DNA of 24,246 nucleotides from CAZYMF01 sp964648215 (GTDB lineage Bacteria; Desulfobacterota; Binatia; HRBIN30; JACQVA1): NCBI GenBank assembly GCA_964648215.1, contig CAZYMF010000058.1, positions 1-24,246 of the forward strand, read 5' to 3'. Positions 8,358-14,279 of the stretch are shown here, piece after piece (within the stretch, counting starts at the first letter, position 1; each line of letters begins with the position of its first letter). The position numbers were made by a program, and so were the translations under genes. The notes beneath the pieces were generated by a model, which saw only the letters and a list, made by a program, of their open reading frames with translations, had not been told where the DNA came from and ran no database searches.

Positions 8358-8861
8358 CTACTTCTTCTGGCGCCCAAAATCGTGCTCGTAGTTCGCTTGG
8401 GCAATGTCAACGAACCGCACAAATTGCTCCCCGGGGAGCGCGCTGAGCAGAACCCCGTCCTCGCTCACTTCGGCGAGCACGCCGGCAAAGACGCGCCGGC
8501 CGTCGATCGGCTCGGCCGTGCGCACGCGGACCCGCTTGCCCACGTAGCGCGCGAAATGGGCGGGCACGCGCAGTCGCCGGTCGATCCCGGGCGACGACGC
8601 CTCCAGCGTATAACTTCCCGGAACGGCATTGTTTACGTCCAAGAGATCTCCCAGCTCGCGGCTGAATCGGCCCAGCTCGTCCAGTGTCACGCCGGCGGTG
8701 TGCCCCTCCGGGCTTGTCCCGCCCTGTCGGTCGATATAGATGCGCAGTACCCGGCCGCGACCTTCGCGGCGGAATTCTGTGTCGACGATTTCGAGTCCCT
8801 CCTGTTGCGCCAAAGGTTCGGCCAGCGCCCAAACACGCTCAGCCACAGAGTTGTCCATCAT
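8358..8861 (-). CDS. rimP: Ribosome maturation factor RimP
   Basis: RimP helps 30S subunit assembly. The 167-residue product shows the family pattern: the helix MMDNSVAERVWALAEPLA, the strand GLEIVDTEFRREGRGRVLRIYID, the central LDELGRFSRELGDLLDVNN segment and the PGSYTLEASSPGIDRRL motif. The gene heads the rimP-nusA operon. Two ATG codons stand in tandem (8861 and 8858) and either may be used. Neither has a Shine-Dalgarno sequence: the bases directly upstream are the U-rich tract of an intrinsic terminator hairpin. A longer frame beginning with TTG at 8951 runs through that hairpin and is rejected. Expression is probably controlled by the leader. Confidence 0.95.
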   Translation of the reverse strand: MMDNSVAERVWALAEPLAQQEGLEIVDTEFRREGRGRVLRIYIDRQGGTSPEGHTAGVTLDELGRFSRELGDLLDVNNAVPGSYTLEASSPGIDRRLRVPAHFARYVGKRVRVRTAEPIDGRRVFAGVLAEVSEDGVLLSALPGEQFVRFVDIAQANYEHDFGRQKK

Positions 8862-9018
8862 AGAAAATAAAAAAGTGGGCGCGCCGGCCCACTTTCTTTT
8901 AGCGGCCTCAATGTCGATGGCGTTCGTAGCACAGACCGGTTGAGGCCGCAAGTACGCCTTCCGTCAGCACATTTACGGAGAGCCGCCCCCCGCGGCGACA
9001 CCGCCGCACGGCTCTCCG
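8862..9018 (-). promoter_or_regulatory. Structured 5' leader of the rimP operon (three stems)
   Basis: Read on the minus strand from rimP's upstream side, three perfect stems follow each other. Stem 1 pairs CGGAGAGCCG and CGGCTCTCCG (8976-8985 with 9009-9018) and contains an inner GCGGCG/CGCCGC stem (8992-8997 with 9002-9007). Stem 2 is 10 bp (8902-8911 with 8940-8949) around a 28-base loop. Stem 3 (8872-8880 with 8887-8895) is followed by TTTTTTATTTT and then the rimP ATG. The layout resembles an attenuated leader. Rfam knows a rimP leader from enterobacteria; I cannot tell whether this is related. Confidence 0.6.
8864..8895 (-). terminator. Intrinsic terminator just before the rimP start codon
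   Basis: A perfect 9-bp stem AAAGTGGGC/GCCCACTTT (8872-8880 with 8887-8895) with a 6-base loop is followed on the minus strand by TTTTTTATTTT (8874-8864). That is a textbook intrinsic terminator. The rimP ATG begins only two bases later. No gene ends upstream on the minus strand, so it can only act on the operon's own leader RNA. The same stem could also stop plus-strand transcription, as TTTCTTTT follows it there. Confidence 0.75.
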
Positions 9019-9038
9019 AGCGGATCTCGTTTCCCCAA

Positions 9039-9067
9039 TTGCCAGGCTCGGTTGCGACGCTTATAGT
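9039..9067 (+). promoter_or_regulatory. Sigma70-type promoter of galT
   Basis: TTGCCA (9039-9044) and TATAGT (9062-9067) are separated by exactly 17 bases, an excellent housekeeping promoter. Transcription should start near 9074, leaving a leader of about 30 bases before the galT ATG at 9104. Confidence 0.7.
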
Positions 9068-9088
9068 GACGCCCGCAAACGCCGAAAA
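9060..9088 (-). promoter_or_regulatory. Candidate divergent promoter of the rimP operon
   Basis: On the minus strand TTTTCG (9088-9083) and TATAAG (9065-9060) are 17 bases apart. The -10 box overlaps the galT -10 box on the other strand. The start site would lie near 9053 and give a leader of about 190 bases that contains all three rimP leader stems. The -35 box is weak. Confidence 0.4.
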
Positions 9089-9103
9089 AGCCTCCGAAGA
9101 CCC

Positions 9104-10129
9104 ATGTCGGAACTCCGCCGTGACCCGCTGCTCCGCCGCTGGGTGATCATCGCCCCCGAACGCCGGGCCGACGTCCTCCAGCGCCCCGGCCCCCGTCCAC
9201 CCCTGCTGGAGGACTCCCCCTGCCCTTTCTGTCCCGGCAACGAGGAGATGAATCCCAACGAGCTCTATGTCGTGCGCGGCGAACGCACGGCGGCGAACCC
9301 CAGCGGTTGGTTGGTGCGCATCACCCCCGACCGGCGTCCCCTGCTGCAGATCGAAGGCCGGATTGAACGGCGTGCCGTCGGCCCTTTCGATCACATGAGC
9401 GCCACCGGCGCTCACGAGCTGGTCGTCGACACCCCGGGGCACGACACCCGCTGGGCCGACTTCGATCTGCCGCAGATGACCCGCCTGCTGCAGAGCTATC
9501 TCGCCCGCTACAACGACCTGCGACGCGACCCCCGCTTTCGCCAGATCGCGGTGATCAAGAACTACGGCGCTCCGTGGAGCCGCTACCCGCACGATCACTC
9601 GCACATCGTCGCCACGCCCTTCGTGCCGCGGCGCCTCGAGGACGAGATCACGGGGGCGAACGCCTTCTATCGTCTGAAGGAACGCTGCGTCTTCTGCGAC
9701 TGCCTGGCGGCGGAGGTGGAGGCGGGCAGCCGCCTCATCTCCGCCAATCTCGACTTCGTCGCCTTCGCGCCCTACGCTTCAAGCTTCCCGTTCGAGACCT
9801 GGATCCTGCCCCGCCAGCACAGCGGCAACTTCGGCAGCCTGAGCGAACACCAGGTGCCGGCTCTGGCCGCGATCTTCCGCGACACCATGGTCAAGCTGAA
9901 GGGGACGCTGCAGGACCCGTACTTCAGCCTGGCGCTGCACAGCGGCCCGCTCGATGCCAGCGGGGCGGCGGCATTCCACTGGCACTGGGAGCTGATCCCG
10001 CACCTGGGCGCCGCCCTGGGGATGGAATGGGCCACCGGGGTCTACTTCAATCCGATGGCCCCCGAGGATGCCGCCGGCTACCTACGCGACGGCGTTGTCC
10101 TCGATCATTGCGAGCCGCCGCGCTCGTGA
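9104..10129 (+). CDS. galT: Galactose-1-phosphate uridylyltransferase-like nucleotidyltransferase
   Basis: GalT transfers UMP between UDP-glucose and galactose-1-phosphate in the Leloir pathway. The 341-residue product has the family's zinc site (C40 and C43 in CPFC, H103 in AHELVV). The active-site loop is YPHDHSHIVATP at 161-172, and the C-terminal HWHWE (292-296) is also present. A second CVFC pair lies at 195-198. H165 matches the histidine nucleophile. The usual HxHxQ motif here reads HxHxH, with H167 in place of the glutamine, so the reaction may differ (for example a related phosphorylase or hydrolase). No other Leloir gene is nearby. The ATG at 9104 has only a weak GAAGA site and lies about 30 bases downstream of a strong promoter. 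The gene overlaps greA tail to tail. Confidence 0.85.
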   Translation: MSELRRDPLLRRWVIIAPERRADVLQRPGPRPPLLEDSPCPFCPGNEEMNPNELYVVRGERTAANPSGWLVRITPDRRPLLQIEGRIERRAVGPFDHMSATGAHELVVDTPGHDTRWADFDLPQMTRLLQSYLARYNDLRRDPRFRQIAVIKNYGAPWSRYPHDHSHIVATPFVPRRLEDEITGANAFYRLKERCVFCDCLAAEVEAGSRLISANLDFVAFAPYASSFPFETWILPRQHSGNFGSLSEHQVPALAAIFRDTMVKLKGTLQDPYFSLALHSGPLDASGAAAFHWHWELIPHLGAALGMEWATGVYFNPMAPEDAAGYLRDGVVLDHCEPPRS

Positions 10130-10581
10130 AGGGTCTGCAGCGCAACGATCTGATACGTCTTTTTGCCCCGCGGCGTCTGGACCTCGATCTCGTCCCCCTC
10201 GGTCCGGTTGAGCAATGCCTTGCCGAACGGAGAGCTGAGCGAAATCTGCCCCGCCGCGGCGTCGACCTCCTCGGGGAACACGATCTCGAACTGAAGCGAT
10301 TCACCCTCAACATCCTCGACCGTCACCCGGCTGCCGTAGGCCACCACCCCGGGGGGGATGGCGTTGATATTGTAGAGCGATAGCTCGCTGATGCGCTTGT
10401 TGAGCTGGGCAATGCGCGCCCGAACGAAATCCTGGCGGCCCTTGGCGGCGTCGTACTCCGCGTTCTCGCTCAGATCTCCGTGGGCCGCCGCCTCGGCCAG
10501 CATCTTCGGAATCTTGGTGTTGAGCTCGTTGGTAAGCTCGGAGAGCTCCTTCTTCAGCCGTTGAATCACCGGAAGATCCAT
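10105..10581 (-). CDS. greA: Transcription elongation factor GreA
   Basis: GreA rescues backtracked RNA polymerase by stimulating transcript cleavage through its secondary channel. The 158-residue product has the N-terminal coiled coil with the tip motif HGDLSENAEYDAAKGRQ, whose acidic residues reach the polymerase active site. The FKBP-like C-terminal domain with SSPFGKALLNRTEGDEIEV follows. The length is normal. The ATG at 10581 is preceded by GGAAAGGG; an upstream frame to 10623 lacks support. The last 25 bases overlap the 3' end of the convergent galT. A palindrome and a possible promoter lie just upstream. Confidence 0.96.
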   Translation of the reverse strand: MDLPVIQRLKKELSELTNELNTKIPKMLAEAAAHGDLSENAEYDAAKGRQDFVRARIAQLNKRISELSLYNINAIPPGVVAYGSRVTVEDVEGESLQFEIVFPEEVDAAAGQISLSSPFGKALLNRTEGDEIEVQTPRGKKTYQIVALQTLHERGGSQ

Positions 10582-10600
10582 AGTCCCTTTCCGTTGCGCG

Positions 10601-10629
10601 ACGTTACGTGCCTTCGGCGCCACGCCGAA
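10601..10629 (-). promoter_or_regulatory. Candidate greA promoter overlapped by a 17-base palindrome
   Basis: On the minus strand TTCGGC (10629-10624) and TAACGT (10606-10601) are 17 bases apart, about 20 bases upstream of the greA start. A perfect inverted repeat TTCGGCG-CCA-CGCCGAA (10613-10629) covers the -35 box and most of the spacer. It could be an operator or simply a hairpin. Boxes and repeat are seen; function is inference. Confidence 0.35.
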
Positions 10630-10712
10630 ACGCGGGCGGCGCAGGAGTCGTCGATCTCGAAATTCAGCAGCGTAGCGAGGCGCACGCGCACCTTCAAGCG
10701 GTGGCGCCCCCG

Positions 10713-10733
10713 CCGGCGGCCCGCTGCCGCCGG
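10713..10733 (-). terminator. GC-rich hairpin after the 58-residue membrane protein gene
   Basis: CCGGCGGC and GCCGCCGG (10713-10720 with 10726-10733) form a perfect 8-bp stem with a 5-base loop, starting 11 bases after the stop of the small gene. There is no U tract, so it is at most a factor-dependent terminator or an mRNA-stabilising 3' stem. Confidence 0.3.
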
Positions 10734-10743
10734 GCGCCGGGCG

Positions 10744-10920
10744 TCAGTGCCTGTTGTTCCCCAGAACCCGATCGGCCGCCTGATGTACCTTGTCGTCGCG
10801 GTACCGCGAGGCCGACTTCGACATCCACTGGTCGGCATCGCGGAAGAGACGGTCGGCATTGTCCAGGTACCAGTACATCAGGCCGATCCCGATCATGAAA
10901 CCGATCACGAAACGCTTCAT
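10744..10920 (-). CDS. Small single-pass membrane protein (58 aa), unknown function
   Basis: I do not recognise the family. The 58-residue product MKRFVIGFMIGIGLMYWYLD... starts with two basic residues, then a hydrophobic segment (about residues 4-18). A charged cytosolic or periplasmic tail follows, with the DNADRLFRDADQWMSKSASRYRDDK region predicted helical by its pattern. The ATG at 10920 is supported by GAGGAAC upstream and by a possible promoter (10952-10980). An open frame continues to 11025 but overlaps the promoter. It stands between greA and a zinc-ribbon gene on the same strand. A good start site and a compact signal-anchor layout make it likely real. Confidence 0.7.
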   Translation of the reverse strand: MKRFVIGFMIGIGLMYWYLDNADRLFRDADQWMSKSASRYRDDKVHQAADRVLGNNRH

Positions 10921-10951
10921 CCCCAGTTCCTCGACTCCACCCCTCTCATAG

Positions 10952-10980
10952 TCAATACGGGGCGCCGCTTCCAGCGCAAA
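10952..10980 (-). promoter_or_regulatory. Candidate promoter of the small membrane protein gene
   Basis: On the minus strand TTTGCG (10980-10975) and TATTGA (10957-10952) are 17 bases apart, between the zinc-ribbon gene stop (10982) and the small gene start (10920). The leader would be about 25 bases and includes a good ribosome site. Confidence 0.35.
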
Positions 10981-10981
10981 G

Positions 10982-11323
10982 TCACCGTCCGTCCGGGGGG
11001 CGCCCACCATAGCGCGACCACGCACCCCGCTCGCGAATCCGCTTCACTTCGGCCGCGCTCTGCCGGCTCGGTTGGCCGAAAGCTTGCAGCAGCTCGTTGC
11101 TCATGTCGGCGACGATCTGGTCACGGATGCTCCCCGCGCCCTCCGGGTCGGCCGCCAGGAACGCTTCGATGTGCGCCCGCGGCGCGCCCGTCGCCAGCAG
11201 AAGGTCGAGGATGAGGCTCAGACCAGCACCGCGGTTGGCCGCCACCACTTGCTGCAGCTGTGTGCACGTGGCACAGCGCCGGCGAAACCACCCGGCACGG
11301 AAACCGCACAGCCGGCAACGCAT
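10982..11323 (-). CDS. Zinc-ribbon protein with helical tail (113 aa), unknown function
   Basis: I do not recognise a named family. The product opens with a treble-clef-like zinc ribbon, MRCRLCGFRAGWFRRRCATC, with C3, C6, C17 and C20 as the likely metal ligands. A mostly helical region to about residue 95 and a basic, Gly/Pro-rich end follow. The ATG at 11323 has no Shine-Dalgarno sequence, but TACACT ends 7 bases upstream, so a leaderless mRNA is likely. A long open frame reaching to 12169 lies antisense to comF and is not part of the gene. It is divergent from comF across 72 bases. A role in nucleic-acid or protein binding is only a guess from the ribbon. Confidence 0.7.
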   Translation of the reverse strand: MRCRLCGFRAGWFRRRCATCTQLQQVVAANRGAGLSLILDLLLATGAPRAHIEAFLAADPEGAGSIRDQIVADMSNELLQAFGQPSRQSAAEVKRIRERGAWSRYGGRPPDGR

Positions 11324-11330
11324 GGCAGAC

Positions 11331-11336
11331 AGTGTA
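11331..11336 (-). promoter_or_regulatory. -10 element of the zinc-ribbon gene
   Basis: TACACT on the minus strand lies 7 bases before the ATG at 11323 and is embedded in GCTACACTG, the same 9-mer found before rbfA. No convincing -35 box is seen 16-18 bases upstream (TTCCTC at best). Confidence 0.35.
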
Positions 11337-11360
11337 GCGCGGGCGACCGGGGGGAGGAAG

Positions 11361-11389
11361 TTGCGCGTTGCGGCATGCCTGCATAGCAT
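11361..11389 (+). promoter_or_regulatory. Promoter of comF giving a leaderless mRNA
   Basis: TTGCGC (11361-11366) and TAGCAT (11384-11389) are exactly 17 bases apart. The comF GTG follows the -10 box after 6 bases (11396), so transcription should start at or next to the start codon. Confidence 0.5.
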
Positions 11390-11395
11390 GCGCCC

Positions 11396-12124
11396 GTGGC
11401 CCGGTGGACCTCCGCCCTGGATCTGCTCTATCCACCCCGTTGTCCGGGTTGCGCCGCGTCCACCGACGACCCGCTGGGCTTCTGCCCCGCGTGCTCGCGG
11501 CAGATTCACCCGCCGTCCTCGCCCCTGTGCTCGATCTGCGGCGACCCATTCGCGGGCGCCGGCCCCGACCATCTCTGCCACCGCTGTCTGGAGCGCCGCC
11601 CGAGCTTCGGGAGGGCCCGTGCCTGCGCCACCTACGTCGCCGCCGAGGTCGGGCGCAGCCCGCTGAAGCAGGTGCTGCAACGCTACAAGTACCTGCCCGA
11701 CGTCAGTCTGGCACCGGTGCTCGCGCGCCTCCTTCTGGCGCACTGCCCGTTGACGCCCGCCGACTACGATCTGCTCGTGCCGGTCCCCCTCCACCTCCGG
11801 CGCCTGCGCTGGCGCGGCTTCAATCAGGCCCAGTTGCTCGGCCGTGCCCTGGCCCGAACCCACGGGCTGGCGCTCGACCCCTTTGCGCTCGAACGCACGC
11901 GTCCCACCCAACCACAGGTCGAGCTCGACGACGCCACCCGGCGCCGCAACGTCGCCGGTGCCTTTGCCGTCGCCACGCCCGCCCGCGTCCGCCGCCGTCG
12001 TATCCTGCTGCTCGACGACGTCTACACCACCGGGGCAACGGCCAGCGAGTGCAGCCGCACACTGCTGCGGGCCGGAGCGCGGCACGTGGACGTACTCGTC
12101 CTCGCCCGCGCGGTGCTGCGCTGA
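11396..12124 (+). CDS. comF: ComF family phosphoribosyltransferase-like protein
   Basis: ComF/GntX proteins join zinc-ribbon modules to a phosphoribosyltransferase fold and are linked to DNA uptake or nucleotide use; the true reaction is unknown. The 242-residue product has two cysteine modules (C16, C19, C30, C33 and C45, C48, C61, C64). The typical YDLLVPVPLHLRRLRWRGFNQ stretch (124-143) and the PRPP-binding loop ILLLDDVYTTGATA (203-216) follow. The start is GTG at 11396: no ribosome site is visible, but a 17-spaced promoter ends 6 bases upstream. The methyltransferase starts 15 bases after its stop, so they are probably one transcript. No other competence gene is in view. Confidence 0.92.
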   Translation: MARWTSALDLLYPPRCPGCAASTDDPLGFCPACSRQIHPPSSPLCSICGDPFAGAGPDHLCHRCLERRPSFGRARACATYVAAEVGRSPLKQVLQRYKYLPDVSLAPVLARLLLAHCPLTPADYDLLVPVPLHLRRLRWRGFNQAQLLGRALARTHGLALDPFALERTRPTQPQVELDDATRRRNVAGAFAVATPARVRRRRILLLDDVYTTGATASECSRTLLRAGARHVDVLVLARAVLR

Positions 12125-12139
12125 GCGGGAGCCCGACCC

Positions 12140-12721
12140 ATGCGCGCGGATCGTGATCGCTGGGAACAACGCTATCGGCGTCGCGGACGTCGCGCGCTCG
12201 ATCCCCCCTCGCAGCTACTGCAGCGCTACCGCCACGCGATTCCCCCGGGCCCCGTGCTCGACATCGCCGCGGGGGATGGTCGCAACGCCCTCTACCTCGC
12301 GCGCCACGGTTTTTCCGTCGCTGCCGTCGATATCGCCTTCGGCGGCCTGCGACGCATCGCCGCCGCGGCGCGACGCGAGGGGCTCCGCGTGCAGCTGATC
12401 CAGGCCGACCTCGACAGCTTCCCGCTGCCGCGTCGCCGCTACGCCGCGGTGGTCAATATCCGCTATCTCCAGCGCCCGCTGTTCGAGCCGATCAAAGAGG
12501 CATTGCTGCCGGGAGGCCTGGTGATCTTCGAGACCTTCCTGATCGACCAGCGCTTCATCGGCCACCCCACCAGCCCGGACCACCTGCTCCAGCACGGCGA
12601 GCTGGCGGCGCACTTCGCCGGCTTCGAGATCCTGTGCTCGGAGGAGGGCCGCTTCGCGACCGAAAGCGGCGACGCGTTTCTCGGCCGGCTCGTCGCCCGC
12701 CGCCCGCCCCGTTCGCTCTGA
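12140..12721 (+). CDS. Class I SAM-dependent methyltransferase (TehB-like)
   Basis: The 193-residue product is a Rossmann-fold methyltransferase. Motif I is VLDIAAGDGRNA (39-50), which binds SAM. The next strand AAVDIAFGGL and the acidic QADLDSFPLPRRRYAAVVNIRYLQRP region (about 94-120) follow. LPGGLVIFETFLIDQRF resembles TehB-type enzymes that act on small molecules. The substrate cannot be read from the sequence. The ATG at 12140 follows GGGAGCCCGACCC, an acceptable ribosome site, and the gene is 15 bases after comF. The next gene starts 58 bases downstream and may share the transcript. Confidence 0.85.
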   Translation: MRADRDRWEQRYRRRGRRALDPPSQLLQRYRHAIPPGPVLDIAAGDGRNALYLARHGFSVAAVDIAFGGLRRIAAAARREGLRVQLIQADLDSFPLPRRRYAAVVNIRYLQRPLFEPIKEALLPGGLVIFETFLIDQRFIGHPTSPDHLLQHGELAAHFAGFEILCSEEGRFATESGDAFLGRLVARRPPRSL

Positions 12722-12779
12722 ACGCGAACCCGAGGCGGCGGGATTGAGTTTTCGTCCGGTCTCTGACAACTACGCTGCG

Positions 12780-14279
12780 ATGAGGTATCGAAACCTGGCG
12801 GCGGCGCTGTTGAGCGTCGTGTTCGCCGCCTGCTCCGGCGGCAGCAGCGGCAGCATTGTCAGCACTCCGACCGAGCCGTGGGGCAAGTTCCGACACGATC
12901 TCGGCAACACCGGGGTGGGTGCCGGCCCGGTCGCCGACAACGACGGCTCGGTGCGACGCCAGTTTCCGGCCGAAGGAGCCCCCCCTCTGGCTCCGATCTC
13001 CGCCTCGCCTGCCATCGGCCTGGACCACACCATCTACTTCGCGACGGAAGGGGGCGAGCTCTACGCGCTCAACCAGGACCTCACCAAGAAATGGGGGCCG
13101 CTAACGGAGTGCGATCTCCCCGACAAGGACAAGCAGCCGGTGCCGTTCGGACCGATCCTCTCCTCGCCCGCCGTCACCGCGGTGGCGCCGCAGTACGCGG
13201 GGAGCGTGCTCTACGACAAGGTCATCTACTTCGGCGACACCAATGGCCGGCTCTTCGCCGTCCAGGACAAGGGCAACACCGCCGTCTGCCAGTGGACGTT
13301 TCCGCCGCCGCCGGACGCCAACGACACCTCGCCGCAGCCGGCGTTGCCCGCCATCGTCTCCTCGCCGACGTTCCTCCTCGACAGCGTCGAAGGCCTCGTA
13401 ACCGGCGTGTACTTCGGCACCGACGGGGGCATCTTCTACGCTCTCAACGGAGACGGAACCCTCAAGTGGCAGTATCCGCCGCCCGGCCAGCCGCCCCTGC
13501 CGCCGATCACCGCCTCGCCGGCGGTCGATCTGGGTGGGCCGATCTACTTCGTGGCCGGAGACGGCAAGCTCTACGCGCTGTCCTTGAGCGGCGCGCTGCT
13601 GTCACCGTTCCCGCTTGCGATCGGGGAAGTCTCCACTACGTTCGCCTCCTCGCCGGCGCGCGGCACCAACATCTACGTCGGCACCGAGGACGGGACGGTG
13701 GTCGCCAAGGACAGCCTGGGCAACCCGCGCTGGACCTTCGTGGTTCCCAACGGCGAGCCGGTGGTCGCCTCCGTCGCCATCGCCTTCAGCAGCCTTCCCG
13801 CGCCGTCACCGACGCCCGGGCCCTCGCCACCGATCACCCCGGGAAGCGCCACGCCGACGCCGTCCCCCACCCCATCGCTGCAGCTCCGGCCCCTGGTGAT
13901 CGCGCTGGCGCGCGACGGGACGCTGTACCCGCTCGACGACGACAGCAACGGGGAGATCGCTCCCGGCATCGAGCAGCCCGAAGGCGGTGCGCCGTCGGTC
14001 TCTTCACCGATTCTGTCCGCCGACGGCTGCATCATCTTCGCCGACGACAACGGCGACGTGAACGTTCGCCAACTGCGGTCGTCGCTGCCGTCAACGGACC
14101 CGACGCCGACGCCGGCCTCCGCCACCGAATGCACCCGCCAAGTCTTCCACGTGCCGGAGCGGGAGGAGGGAACTCCCGGGACGCCCATCCGATCCTCACC
14201 GGCCATCGACACCAACGGGGTGATCATCGTCGGCTCGGATGACGGCCACCTCTACTCCGTCGGGGGGCCGGGAACATGA
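12780..14279 (+). CDS. Lipoprotein with PQQ-like beta-propeller repeats
   Basis: The 499-residue product begins with a lipoprotein signal peptide (MRYRNLAAALLSVVFAAC, lipidated C18) and should be anchored in the outer membrane or periplasmic leaflet. After an entry motif WGKFRHDLGNTG it holds repeated blades of the type SPAIGLDHTIYFATEGGELY, as in the COG1520/PQQ-like propeller group. Nothing shows a dehydrogenase site, so it is probably a binding or scaffold protein. Pro/Thr/Ser-rich segments interrupt the propeller at about 340-369 and about 434-446. The ATG at 12780 was chosen because it gives a compact signal peptide; a TTG at 12744 is possible. Its stop overlaps the next gene by four bases (ATGA). 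Confidence 0.85.
   Translation: MRYRNLAAALLSVVFAACSGGSSGSIVSTPTEPWGKFRHDLGNTGVGAGPVADNDGSVRRQFPAEGAPPLAPISASPAIGLDHTIYFATEGGELYALNQDLTKKWGPLTECDLPDKDKQPVPFGPILSSPAVTAVAPQYAGSVLYDKVIYFGDTNGRLFAVQDKGNTAVCQWTFPPPPDANDTSPQPALPAIVSSPTFLLDSVEGLVTGVYFGTDGGIFYALNGDGTLKWQYPPPGQPPLPPITASPAVDLGGPIYFVAGDGKLYALSLSGALLSPFPLAIGEVSTTFASSPARGTNIYVGTEDGTVVAKDSLGNPRWTFVVPNGEPVVASVAIAFSSLPAPSPTPGPSPPITPGSATPTPSPTPSLQLRPLVIALARDGTLYPLDDDSNGEIAPGIEQPEGGAPSVSSPILSADGCIIFADDNGDVNVRQLRSSLPSTDPTPTPASATECTRQVFHVPEREEGTPGTPIRSSPAIDTNGVIIVGSDDGHLYSVGGPGT

Noticed and set aside
8862..8951. A TTG-started N-terminal extension of rimP
   Set aside because: It would be translated through the terminator hairpin, and RimP proteins begin near the tandem ATG.
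10566..10690. A small minus-strand frame (about 42 codons, KVRVRLATLLNFEIDD...) between the membrane miniprotein and greA
   Set aside because: Its composition looks somewhat coding and the beginning recalls MoaD-like proteins, but there is no good start, it runs over the greA promoter and start, and no domain is complete.
11324..12169. A long N-terminal extension of the zinc-ribbon gene antisense to comF
   Set aside because: The protein-like part begins at the ATG at 11323; the rest is the shadow of comF.
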